Below are positions 23,131-30,920 of a stretch of DNA of 32,388 nt, piece after piece (the stretch's first letter is position 1; every line of letters begins with the position of its first letter). A program made the translations under genes and the position numbers. The DNA is taken from assembly GCA_964458575.1 (NCBI GenBank), contig CAYWMD010000071.1, forward strand, positions 1 through 32,388, written 5' to 3'. The notes below the pieces were generated by a model that was not told where the DNA came from, did no database searches, and saw only the letters and a program-made list of their open reading frames with translations. Origin of the DNA: CAYWMD01 sp964458575. Lineage in GTDB: Bacteria > Verrucomicrobiota > Verrucomicrobiia > Limisphaerales > JADLHS01.

Positions 23131-24450
23131 ATGAGCTTCAACTCGAATTTTTCCCGCCGGCAATTCCTCGCCACCACCTCCGCCGCGCTGGTGGCCAGCC
23201 AGTTGCCCGGCGCGGACCCGGCCGACGCAAGCAAACTCGCGCTCGAGGGCGGCCCCAAGGCTGTCCCCACGCCGCAACCAAAGGCCCGACGGTGGGGTGA
23301 ACCCGAGTTGCAGCAATTGGGCGAGGCGGTCAAACAGGACTCGCTCTATTACTGGAAGAACAAACAGACCGCGCTGCTCACCGAGCGATTTCAAAAATTC
23401 GCCCCGCACAAGTTTGTCCAACCCTGTTCGTCGGGCAGCGCGGCGTTGCACATCGCGGTCGCCGCCACCGGGGTTGCGCCCGGCGACGAAGTCATTACGT
23501 CCGCCATCACGGACATCGGCACGGTCATCGGCGTTTTGTTTCAGCAGGCGGTGCCGGTGTTCGCGGAGCTTGAGCCTTACACGGCGAATCTCGATCCCGC
23601 CGACGTTGAACGGAAAATCACGCCGAAGACCCGGGCCATCATCGCGGTCCACCTGACGGGCAACCCATGCAAGCTCGCCGAGTTGAAGGCGATCGCGGAC
23701 AAACACAAACTGCTGCTCATCGAAGATTGCGCCCAGGCATGGGGCGCGCATTTTCGCGGCAAACCCGTCAGCACCATCGGCGACATCAGTTGCTTCTCGC
23801 TGCAGGATTCCAAGCACGTCACCTGCGGCGACGGCGGCATCGTGGTGACCAGCAGCGAACATTTCGGCCCGTTGCTGATCAAGTTCGGCGACAAAGGCTC
23901 AAATCGCTTGAACCCGAAGGATTCGAGCAACGCGCTCGCCGCCAACTACCGGATCAGCGAATTGCAGGCGGCATTCGTGGCGGCGCAACTGACGCGCCTG
24001 GAAGACATCGCGTCCCGGCGTTCGCAACTCGGGAACTTGTTCACGCAGGAACTGGCCGGCATCCCCGGGATCGCGACCCACGCGGTCCACCCGGAGGACC
24101 GGTGTGTTTATTGGTTTTACCTGGCGCGGATGGCGCCGGAGAAATTGCGCTGCGACCGCACCACGCTGGTCAAGGCGTTGGCGGCCGAGGGCGTGTCGGT
24201 CACCGCCGGCTACATCCCCGTTCCGCTCTACGGCATGCCGATGTTTCAAAATCATTCCTTCTTCGCCGGCCACTGGCCCATCAAGGAACTCGGTCTGACG
24301 ACGATGGATTACTCGAAGGTGAACTTGCCCGAAACCGAAGCCATCCTGAAAACCTGCCTGCGCTTTCCGATCACCGAGGCCATGAATGAGGATTATATCC
24401 GCGCCGTCGCGAAGGCCGTTCGCAAAGTGGCGAAACATTACGCGGCGTGA
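23131..24450 (+). CDS. Tat-exported DegT/DnrJ/EryC1/StrS-type PLP protein
   Basis: A 439-aa fold-type I PLP enzyme homologous to sugar aminotransferases. Residues 1-33 are a twin-arginine signal (S-R-R-Q-F-L-A, then an Ala/Ser-rich core). The PLP site is intact: SSGSAAL (100-106) for phosphate contact, D199 and Q202 in IEDCAQAWGA, and the Schiff-base lysine K228 in SLQDSKHVTCGDGG. The family normally works in the cytoplasm on nucleotide sugars, so an exported member is unusual. The Tat route carries folded, cofactor-loaded proteins, which suits PLP. It precedes the beta-propeller gene by 37 bases and probably leads the operon. A paralogue with its own Tat signal lies at 30921-32264. The substrate is unknown. 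Confidence 0.88.
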   Translation: MSFNSNFSRRQFLATTSAALVASQLPGADPADASKLALEGGPKAVPTPQPKARRWGEPELQQLGEAVKQDSLYYWKNKQTALLTERFQKFAPHKFVQPCSSGSAALHIAVAATGVAPGDEVITSAITDIGTVIGVLFQQAVPVFAELEPYTANLDPADVERKITPKTRAIIAVHLTGNPCKLAELKAIADKHKLLLIEDCAQAWGAHFRGKPVSTIGDISCFSLQDSKHVTCGDGGIVVTSSEHFGPLLIKFGDKGSNRLNPKDSSNALAANYRISELQAAFVAAQLTRLEDIASRRSQLGNLFTQELAGIPGIATHAVHPEDRCVYWFYLARMAPEKLRCDRTTLVKALAAEGVSVTAGYIPVPLYGMPMFQNHSFFAGHWPIKELGLTTMDYSKVNLPETEAILKTCLRFPITEAMNEDYIRAVAKAVRKVAKHYAA

Positions 24451-24487
24451 AGGGAATTTTCCAGGGCCACGGCGGATTTGCGGACGC

Positions 24488-26308
24488 ATGAAACTTCCCG
24501 TCTTCATCCTGTTGCTCGCGGTTCCGGCATTTGCCGACGAAGGCCGTTTCGAGTCGCTGAGCATTCCGGTGCGGGCGGGCGGGCTGATGGGCTGCCTGGT
24601 CGGTCCGGACGGCCAGGGCGGCGAGGCGCTTTACTTCAATTTCAACCAGGCCCGCGCGCCGCTGTTCCTCGTGCAGGTGAACCCGGACACCGGCGAGGCG
24701 CGGCAATTCAATGCGCCCGAAGGTCCGGGCGCGTGGGCGTTCATCATCGGGCCGGATGAAAAGATTTACCTCGGCACGTGGGAGAGCGGCTGGCTGCTGC
24801 GCTTCGATCCGAAGCAGCCGGAAAAAGGCATCGTGAATCTCGGCAAACCCGCGGCAAGCGAGAGTTACCTCTGGCAATTCGCCACGGGCAAGGATGGCAA
24901 AATCTACGGCTGCACTTATCCCGGCGCGAAGCTCGTCAGCTTTGATCCGGCTACCGGCAAAATGGCGGACCTGGGCCGGATGCACCCGACCGAAATGTAT
25001 GCGCGCTCGGTTGCCGTCGGCCCGAGCGGCAAGGTCTATGTCGGCATCGGCACACAAAAGGGCGATCTCGTCGTTTACGATCCGAAAACCGGAAAACATC
25101 GCAGCATCCTGCCCCCGAACCTGGCGGGCACTGCGGGCTGGAGCACGGTGAATGTGAGCCGGCGGGCGGACGGTAATGTTTACGCCGACTTCGGCACGAA
25201 CGTCCTGCGTATGGACGATGAGACGCCAACGCGCGTCGCCGAAGCGCCACCGTTGCCGCCGCTCAAGTTGCGCGATGGTCGTGAGGTGACGGCTTTCGAC
25301 CGCGGCGATTTTTCGCTCAAGGACCCGCGCACCGGGAAGGTGACCCGCCGCACGTTCAAATACGCCGGCGCGGGCGATGCCCTCTTCGTGGTCGGCGTGG
25401 GACCGTCGAACTGCGTTTATGGCAGCACGGCCATGCCGCTGGAAATCTTTCGCTACGACCCGAAAGCCAATCGCAGCGAACATCTGGGCGCCATGCCCGG
25501 CGGCGAGGTGTATTCGATGCTCGAACGCGCCGGGAAGCTCTACCTCTGCTATTACGGCGGCGCGATCATGAACTTCTACGACCCTGCGAAGCCGTTCTGG
25601 AAATTCGGCGCGGGCGCGGACTGCAATCCCGTCTCCTTTGGTGGCGTGGGCGACGGCCACTTGCGGCCACGCGCGATGATCTACGGGCCGGACGGCATGA
25701 TTTATATCGGCAGCGAACCGCCTTATGGCCAGCTTGGCGGCGCGATGGGGGTGTGGGATCCGAATCAAAACAAAACCATTGCAAACTACCGCCACCTCGT
25801 CACCAACCAAAGCATCGTGTCGCTGGCGTGGGAGCCGAAGAGCGGATTGGTTTTCGGTGGCAGCGCCAACTGGGGCGGCGGTGGCACACAGCCGATCGAG
25901 AAGGAAGCGAAGTTCTTCGCGTTTGATCCGAAGAAGAAACAGAAGGTGTTCGCGCAGGCGCTCGTTCCCGGCGCGCGCAGTTATCCGGCAACGTGTGCCG
26001 CAAACGGAAAAGTTTTCACCACGGCGGGCAACCAACTGCTGGTCTTCAATCCGGCAAGCCTGACCGTTGAAAAAACGCTGCCGTTGCCCGGCGCCCAAGT
26101 CGAAATCTCCTTGGGCCGGCACACCAGCGGCAAACTCGTCGGTCTGGCGGGTGCGACGGTGTACGTCCTTGACCCGTTAAAACTGGAGTTTGTCGCCGAA
26201 TCAAAATCGCCGGCGCCCATCAACTGCGGCTTCGCGCTCACGGACGATGCGGTTTACTTCGGCTCGGGCGCCGAACTCTGGCGATTCACGTTTGCGCATG
26301 GATTATGA
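24488..26308 (+). CDS. Exported beta-propeller protein
   Basis: A 606-aa secreted protein with a short signal peptide (residues 1-17, ending AFA-D). The body is made of about 11 propeller-type repeats of the form G-x-[DS]-G-[KM]-[IV]-Y-x-G followed by a [LV]-x-x-[FY]-D-P turn. Examples are PDEKIYLGTW, KDGKIYGCTY, PSGKVYVGIG, ADGNVYADFG, PDGMIYIGSE and NGKVFTTAG. No catalytic motif or metal site is obvious, so a binding, scaffolding or lyase role cannot be separated. I start at the ATG giving MKLPVF, which sits right before the hydrophobic core; the frame is open 34 codons further upstream into the preceding gene. Its stop overlaps the next start (ATGA). Confidence 0.82.
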   Translation: MKLPVFILLLAVPAFADEGRFESLSIPVRAGGLMGCLVGPDGQGGEALYFNFNQARAPLFLVQVNPDTGEARQFNAPEGPGAWAFIIGPDEKIYLGTWESGWLLRFDPKQPEKGIVNLGKPAASESYLWQFATGKDGKIYGCTYPGAKLVSFDPATGKMADLGRMHPTEMYARSVAVGPSGKVYVGIGTQKGDLVVYDPKTGKHRSILPPNLAGTAGWSTVNVSRRADGNVYADFGTNVLRMDDETPTRVAEAPPLPPLKLRDGREVTAFDRGDFSLKDPRTGKVTRRTFKYAGAGDALFVVGVGPSNCVYGSTAMPLEIFRYDPKANRSEHLGAMPGGEVYSMLERAGKLYLCYYGGAIMNFYDPAKPFWKFGAGADCNPVSFGGVGDGHLRPRAMIYGPDGMIYIGSEPPYGQLGGAMGVWDPNQNKTIANYRHLVTNQSIVSLAWEPKSGLVFGGSANWGGGGTQPIEKEAKFFAFDPKKKQKVFAQALVPGARSYPATCAANGKVFTTAGNQLLVFNPASLTVEKTLPLPGAQVEISLGRHTSGKLVGLAGATVYVLDPLKLEFVAESKSPAPINCGFALTDDAVYFGSGAELWRFTFAHGL

Positions 26309-27603
26309 AGCGTCGTCTCACGAGCATGTTCGTTTTAGTTGTCGCTCTGGTGGGCGCGCTGGCCGGGGAAACATCGCCGCAAAAGACGCCAGGCATTACG
26401 CCCGTCCAGCTCGTCTGCGTGGACGCGGAAGCGACCGGCTACGGCACGTTCCAAAGCCACAACCAGAAGGTCGTCAGCAATCGCCGCGGCATTTTCATGA
26501 CGCACATCCGCTCGCGCAACGAACCTTACACCGCGCAATGCTGGCGGCTTTCGTGGAGCACCAACGGCGGCGAGAGTTTCTTCACCCTCTTCGCCGCCAC
26601 CAACGCGACCAGCGCGCCGGTGTTGGAAACCGACGCGGACGACAATCTTTACCTGGCGCGCCCGGATTTCCTCGACGGGCACGCTTACCTTTACCGCTTT
26701 CTGGCAAAGGAACACTATCGCGAGCCTCACATCACCCGGATTCCGAACGGGTCAGCGGGCAAATACGCCATGGTGCTCGACGCACCGCGCCGGCGGCTTG
26801 CCTATTTCGCGCACAACAACACCTTTCACCTCGTCGGGTTGGATGGCGTGGTGCGCAGTTCGACGAACCTGCTCACCGGGGGCAAGCACGCGGTGCTGCA
26901 ATATCCGCTGCTGTCGCTGGCGCTGGATGGCACGCTGCACGCGGCGTGGACCACTCAGAAGCACGGCGTGTATCTTTACTGGGACATTCACTACTTGCAA
27001 TCGCTTGACGGAGGCCACGCTTGGCAAAGCATGAACGGAACACGGGTGAGCCTGCCCGTTGTGGCTGACGAAGCGGGGCCGGCGGATCGTATTACCCTCG
27101 ACGTCGAATTTGAATGTCACACGTGGCTGGCCAGTTTTCTGGTCAACGAGGGCAAGGCTCATTTCCTTTACCTCGCCCAAACCAATCCGCCGCGCCAGCA
27201 CTACATGCGTTACGATCTGCGCTCGGCCCGGCGGGAACTGGATTACCAGCCCGAGTTCCGCGGTCACAGTATTTCGCTGCGCGGCCTGGATGGATTTTTT
27301 GCCATGCCGCGTGGGAAACCCGGCGCGACGCTTTATTGCATCAGCCGGGACGCCACTCAGCCCCGCCTCGCCTGTCTGGCGAGCGATGACAATGGCACAA
27401 CGTGGCACGATTACGCCGTGAGTGAATCAGTGCGGGTGCCTTACTCGATTGGCGGCTGCCGTGAGATCACCACGGACGGTTGGGTGATCGGTACCTTCAC
27501 GGATCAAGGGTCCGCAAAGGACGGGGCGAGTGACGGTTCGAAGGTTTATTTCTTCAAGATCCGCGCGGGTCTGCCATTGACGCGAAACGCGCGGAAGCAT
27601 TGA
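26305..27603 (+). CDS. Exported BNR/sialidase-fold protein
   Basis: A 432-aa secreted protein. The signal peptide is residues 1-21 (MKRR, hydrophobic core, ending LAG-E). Aspartate-box turns typical of BNR repeats are visible: SWSTNGGESFF, SLDGGHAWQS and SDDNGTTWHD. Segments such as NLYLARPDFLDGHAYLYRF and PLLSLALDGTLHAAW look like propeller blades. It overlaps the beta-propeller gene by 4 nt (ATGA) and its own TGA overlaps the next start (TTGA). The reaction is not evident; the classic sialidase arginine triad cannot be assigned by eye. Confidence 0.8.
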   Translation: MKRRLTSMFVLVVALVGALAGETSPQKTPGITPVQLVCVDAEATGYGTFQSHNQKVVSNRRGIFMTHIRSRNEPYTAQCWRLSWSTNGGESFFTLFAATNATSAPVLETDADDNLYLARPDFLDGHAYLYRFLAKEHYREPHITRIPNGSAGKYAMVLDAPRRRLAYFAHNNTFHLVGLDGVVRSSTNLLTGGKHAVLQYPLLSLALDGTLHAAWTTQKHGVYLYWDIHYLQSLDGGHAWQSMNGTRVSLPVVADEAGPADRITLDVEFECHTWLASFLVNEGKAHFLYLAQTNPPRQHYMRYDLRSARRELDYQPEFRGHSISLRGLDGFFAMPRGKPGATLYCISRDATQPRLACLASDDNGTTWHDYAVSESVRVPYSIGGCREITTDGWVIGTFTDQGSAKDGASDGSKVYFFKIRAGLPLTRNARKH

Positions 27604-29039
27604 ATGGCCCAAGTGTTTTGAACGCTTTCGCCAAAAACCTGCCAACCGCCCACGAGGTTCTGGACTGCCGCACTCCAAAACGCAAGCGTGCTGGTTTTGG
27701 CGCGCTTCTTTTTGCCATGCTCTTTGGAGGCCGATGCCTGGCCGCCAGTTTGAGCGACACCGCCGAGGGTTGGCAGGGTCTGGCCGCGCGCGATGAGCTC
27801 AAGCCCGCGTTTGATTTCAATCCCAAGGGCGGGCCGGCGCACACGGGCAGCCTCGTTATCCGCACCGACCAGCGCGAGGGATTGGACGGTCATTGGGAAA
27901 AAACTTTTCCCGTCCAGGGCGGCCAATGGTATCGCTTCCGGGCATTACGCCAGGTAAAGAATGTTCCCACCCCACGACGGAGCGTGTTGGTGCGCCTCCA
28001 CTGGCGCGATGCCACGGGCCGGAAAGTCGTTCACGACCAACCGGGTGCGCACAGCTTTGCGCCCGGCAAGCCGCCCGTATCGGAGCCGGAATTCCCCAAT
28101 GACGGCGCGACCAACGCCGCCGGCTGGACCGAGGTGAGCGGCGTCTATCACGTCCCGTCGAAGGCGACACAAGCGATTGTGGAGTTGCATCTCCGTTGGG
28201 CTTCGCGCGCGAAGGTGGAGTGGAGCGAGGTTTCACTGACCGAAATTGAACCACCGCCGCCCCGCAAGGTGCGGCTTGCCACGGTGCATTACATTCCCAA
28301 AGGCGGCAAAACCGCCATGGACAGTTGCCGGCAGTTCGCGCCGTTCATTGCCGATGCCGCGCGCCAGAAAGCCGAACTTGTGGTGTTGCCGGAAACACTC
28401 ACCGCCACCGGCAACGGCCTCACTTACGCGCAAGCCGCCGAACCGATTCCCGGACCGGGCACGGAATATTTTGGCGGACTGGCGCGCCAGCACGGCTTGC
28501 ACCTTGTCGCCGGACTCGTCGAGCGCGACCGGCATCTGGTCTTCAACACCGGCGTGCTCATCGGGCCGGATGGCAAGCTCATCGGCAAGTACCGCAAGGT
28601 GGCGTTGCCCCGCACCGAGATCGAGGCCGGCATCATGCCGGGCGACGAGTATCCGGTGTTCGACACGAAGCTGGGGCGCATCGGCATCATGATTTGCTAC
28701 GACGGCTTTTTCCCGGAACCGGCGCGGCAGCTCAGTTTGCGCGGCGCGGAAATCATCGCGTTCCCGGTGGCCGGCTGCAATCCGCTGCTGGTGGCCGCGC
28801 GCGCGTGCGAGAACCACGTCTTCATCGCGAGCAGCACGTATTGCAGCACGAACCTCAACTGGATGATTTCGGGGATTTATGACCGCGAAGGGCGCGTCTT
28901 GGCACAGGCCACGGATTGGGGTACAATTGCGGTCGCGGAAGTGAATCTGGGCGAGCGGCTTTATTGGTCCAGCCTCGGCGATTTCAAATCCGAGCTGCCG
29001 CGGCAACGACCGGTGTGGCCGGGAGAAGCGAAAGAATGA
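27600..29039 (+). CDS. Exported carbon-nitrogen hydrolase (nitrilase superfamily) with N-terminal domain
   Basis: A 479-aa member of the nitrilase/amidase superfamily, which hydrolyses nonpeptide C-N bonds. The catalytic triad is complete: E265 in VVLPETLTATG, K333 in GKYRKVALP and C366 in IMICYDGFFPE. The hydrolase domain spans about 224-470. Before it, residues 45-215 form a beta-rich, CBM-like domain (SLVIRTDQREGLDGHWEKTF ... GAHSFAPGKPP). The N-terminus has a basic K-R-K-R followed by a hydrophobic stretch ending CLA-A, so export is likely, though the n-region is long. I start at the TTG at 27600, which overlaps the previous TGA (TTGA); a TTG at 27618 is possible. Exported nitrilase-family enzymes are uncommon. 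Confidence 0.85.
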   Translation: MNGPSVLNAFAKNLPTAHEVLDCRTPKRKRAGFGALLFAMLFGGRCLAASLSDTAEGWQGLAARDELKPAFDFNPKGGPAHTGSLVIRTDQREGLDGHWEKTFPVQGGQWYRFRALRQVKNVPTPRRSVLVRLHWRDATGRKVVHDQPGAHSFAPGKPPVSEPEFPNDGATNAAGWTEVSGVYHVPSKATQAIVELHLRWASRAKVEWSEVSLTEIEPPPPRKVRLATVHYIPKGGKTAMDSCRQFAPFIADAARQKAELVVLPETLTATGNGLTYAQAAEPIPGPGTEYFGGLARQHGLHLVAGLVERDRHLVFNTGVLIGPDGKLIGKYRKVALPRTEIEAGIMPGDEYPVFDTKLGRIGIMICYDGFFPEPARQLSLRGAEIIAFPVAGCNPLLVAARACENHVFIASSTYCSTNLNWMISGIYDREGRVLAQATDWGTIAVAEVNLGERLYWSSLGDFKSELPRQRPVWPGEAKE

Positions 29040-29827
29040 AAATGGAAATCTGGGACGGGCATGGGCACATCTCGGGCGTGCCGGGCAATACGCCGGAAGC
29101 GCGCATGGGCAAGTTGCTCGAATACGCCGACCGCATGGGGATCGCGCGGTTGTGCGTGTTCATGGGCATGAAATGGAGCCACGATCCTTCGCCGGAAACG
29201 ATGCGACAGGAGAATGACGACGTGCTCCGCGCCATCCGCGCGTTTCCCGATCGGGCGTTCGGCTACGTTTATCTCAATCCGAAACACACGCAGGCCAGCC
29301 TCGACGAACTCAATCGTTGCGTCCGCGACGGTCCGATGGTCGGCGTGAAGCTCTGGGTCGCGCAGCATTGCAATGCGCCGGAACTCGACCCGCTCGTCGC
29401 GCGCGCGGCGGAACTCAAGGCCATCATTCTGCAACACACGTGGCTCAAGATTACCGGCAACCTGCCCGGCGAATCCACGCCGATGGAACTGGCGGAACTG
29501 GCCGCGCGGCATCCACAGGCGACGTTTTTGTGCGGCCACACCGGTGGTGATTGGGAGGTCGGCGTCCGCGCGATTCGACCACATAAAAACATTTACGCCG
29601 ACCTGTGCGGCGGCGATCCGACGGCGGGTTACACGGAAATGGCCGTGCGCGAACTCGACGCCGAGCGCGTGATCTACGGCAGCGATTTCGGCGGACGCAG
29701 TTTCGCATCGCAACTGGCGAAAGTGCTCGGAGCGGACCTTCCTGACTCCGCCAAACGACTCATCCTGAGCGAGAACCTCCAACGTTTGCTCCGGCCCATT
29801 CTGAGAGAGAAAGGAGTCAAGCTGTGA
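29036..29827 (+). CDS. Amidohydrolase_2 family metal-dependent hydrolase
   Basis: A 263-aa TIM-barrel metallohydrolase. The metal ligands are in place: H9 and H11 (DGHGH), H134 (IILQHTW), H168 (LCGHTGG) and D217 (YGSDFGG). The family includes decarboxylases and lactone or amide hydrolases; the exact reaction is unknown. No signal peptide is present, so unlike its neighbours it should be cytoplasmic. It starts in the stop of the carbon-nitrogen hydrolase gene (ATGA). Immediately after it lie a GTAG-type REPIN and the ligand-less homologue, suggesting that the two proteins work as a pair. Confidence 0.88.
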   Translation: MKMEIWDGHGHISGVPGNTPEARMGKLLEYADRMGIARLCVFMGMKWSHDPSPETMRQENDDVLRAIRAFPDRAFGYVYLNPKHTQASLDELNRCVRDGPMVGVKLWVAQHCNAPELDPLVARAAELKAIILQHTWLKITGNLPGESTPMELAELAARHPQATFLCGHTGGDWEVGVRAIRPHKNIYADLCGGDPTAGYTEMAVRELDAERVIYGSDFGGRSFASQLAKVLGADLPDSAKRLILSENLQRLLRPILREKGVKL

Positions 29828-29863
29828 ACACGGCAAACCAAATGACGGAGGCACCAGCGACCG

Positions 29864-29958
29864 GTAGGAGCCGACGTGAGGAGGCTCTGACTTCAAATCG
29901 GCAATCGGCAATCAGCAATCGGCAATTAAATTCAGAGCCTCCTCACGTCGGCTGCTAC
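29864..29958. repeat. GTAG-type REPIN with heptamer loop
   Basis: Inverted arms of 27 bp (29864-29890 and 29932-29958) match at 26 of 27 positions. Each begins with GTAG on its own strand, the tetranucleotide usual for REP sequences, and holds AGCC...GGCT that can form an inner stem. The 41-base centre contains four period-7 units, ATCGGCA x3 and ATCAGCA (29897-29924). It lies after the first amidohydrolase and just before the Tat signal of the next gene. Confidence 0.88.
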
Positions 29959-29967
29959 AAGACCGGG

Positions 29968-30834
29968 ATGGGGCGGCGTGATTTTCTCAAGCTCACGGCG
30001 CTCGCGACCACAAGTGTGACGGTTCTCGGCAGCACAGAGGGCGTGCAAGCGGCCAGCCGCAAGACCGGTCTGATTGATGCCAACGTCAACCTCGGTCGCT
30101 GGCCGCTGCGGCGCGTGCGCGGCGATGACACGCCCGCGTTCGTGGCCATGCTTCGGAAGCAGGACGTTGCTCAAGCCTGGACCGGCAGCTTCGATGGTCT
30201 TTGGCACAAGGACGTTGGCGCCGTGAACACGCGCCTCGCCGACGAGTGCCACCGGCACGGACGCGGACTGCTGGTCCCGTTCGGTTCGATCAATCCGAAA
30301 CTGCCGGATTGGGAGGAGGAATTGCGTCGCTGCGCCGAGGAGCATCGAATGCCCGGCATCCGGCTGCATCCGAATTATCATGGCTATAAACTCGACGATC
30401 CGGATTTTGCGCGGCTCTTGCGACTGGCCACCGCGCGCGGCCTGATCGTGCAACTCGTGTTGGTGATGGAAGACGAGCGCATGATGCATCCATTGATGCG
30501 AGTGGAGCCGGTGGACACCGCGCCGCTGGCCAGCCTCGTCAAACAAACGCCGGGACTGCGACTGGTGCTGCTGAACGCACTCCGCACCCTGCGCGGCAAG
30601 CCCTTGGTCGAACTGGTTTCAGCGGGAGCAGTCCATGTCGAAATTTCGATGCTCGAAGGCGTAGGCGGCGTCGGGAACCTGATCACGCAAATCCCCGCGG
30701 AGCGTGTGCTCTTTGGGTCCTTTGCGCCGTTGTTTTACTTCGAATCATCCGTGCTCAAATTGAAGGAATCACCGTTAAGCGATGAACAACTTCGGGCGAT
30801 CCGCTTTGAAAACGCGCGGCGGTTACGCGGATGA
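29968..30834 (+). CDS. Tat-exported amidohydrolase homologue lacking metal ligands
   Basis: A 288-aa protein of amidohydrolase_2 ancestry with a twin-arginine signal (GRRDFLKLTALATTS). The usual HxH is replaced by N-V-N (DANVNLGRWPLRR). The later His and Asp positions of the neighbouring active homologue also differ: VLLN replaces the CGH segment and FGSFAP replaces YGSD. A single H-P (IRLHPNYHG) remains. It is therefore likely a non-catalytic or reprogrammed paralogue. I start at the ATG just before the Tat motif. A GTG at 29824 overlapping the previous stop (GTGA) is in frame, but would put the REPIN-encoded peptide in front of the signal; this start cannot be excluded. The fragment 29824-29967 is otherwise open. 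Confidence 0.78.
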   Translation: MGRRDFLKLTALATTSVTVLGSTEGVQAASRKTGLIDANVNLGRWPLRRVRGDDTPAFVAMLRKQDVAQAWTGSFDGLWHKDVGAVNTRLADECHRHGRGLLVPFGSINPKLPDWEEELRRCAEEHRMPGIRLHPNYHGYKLDDPDFARLLRLATARGLIVQLVLVMEDERMMHPLMRVEPVDTAPLASLVKQTPGLRLVLLNALRTLRGKPLVELVSAGAVHVEISMLEGVGGVGNLITQIPAERVLFGSFAPLFYFESSVLKLKESPLSDEQLRAIRFENARRLRG

Positions 30835-30920
30835 GTCGCGACGATGAAGCGGCGTGAACGGCGCGCTGCGGAGCGGGAGCTTCTGTTCGTTTCGCCCCCG
30901 ACCTGCACCGGGCGATGCCC

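Noticed and set aside
24371..26122. A 583-codon minus-strand frame opposite the beta-propeller gene
   Set aside because: Shadow frame of a GC-rich gene; composition is Arg/Ala/His-rich and has no motif, while the plus strand shows a signal peptide and repeats.
29824..29967. GTG start at 29824 as the true start of the last amidohydrolase homologue
   Set aside because: It would place about 48 mostly repeat-derived residues before the Tat motif. Not fully excluded because the GTGA overlap matches the operon style.
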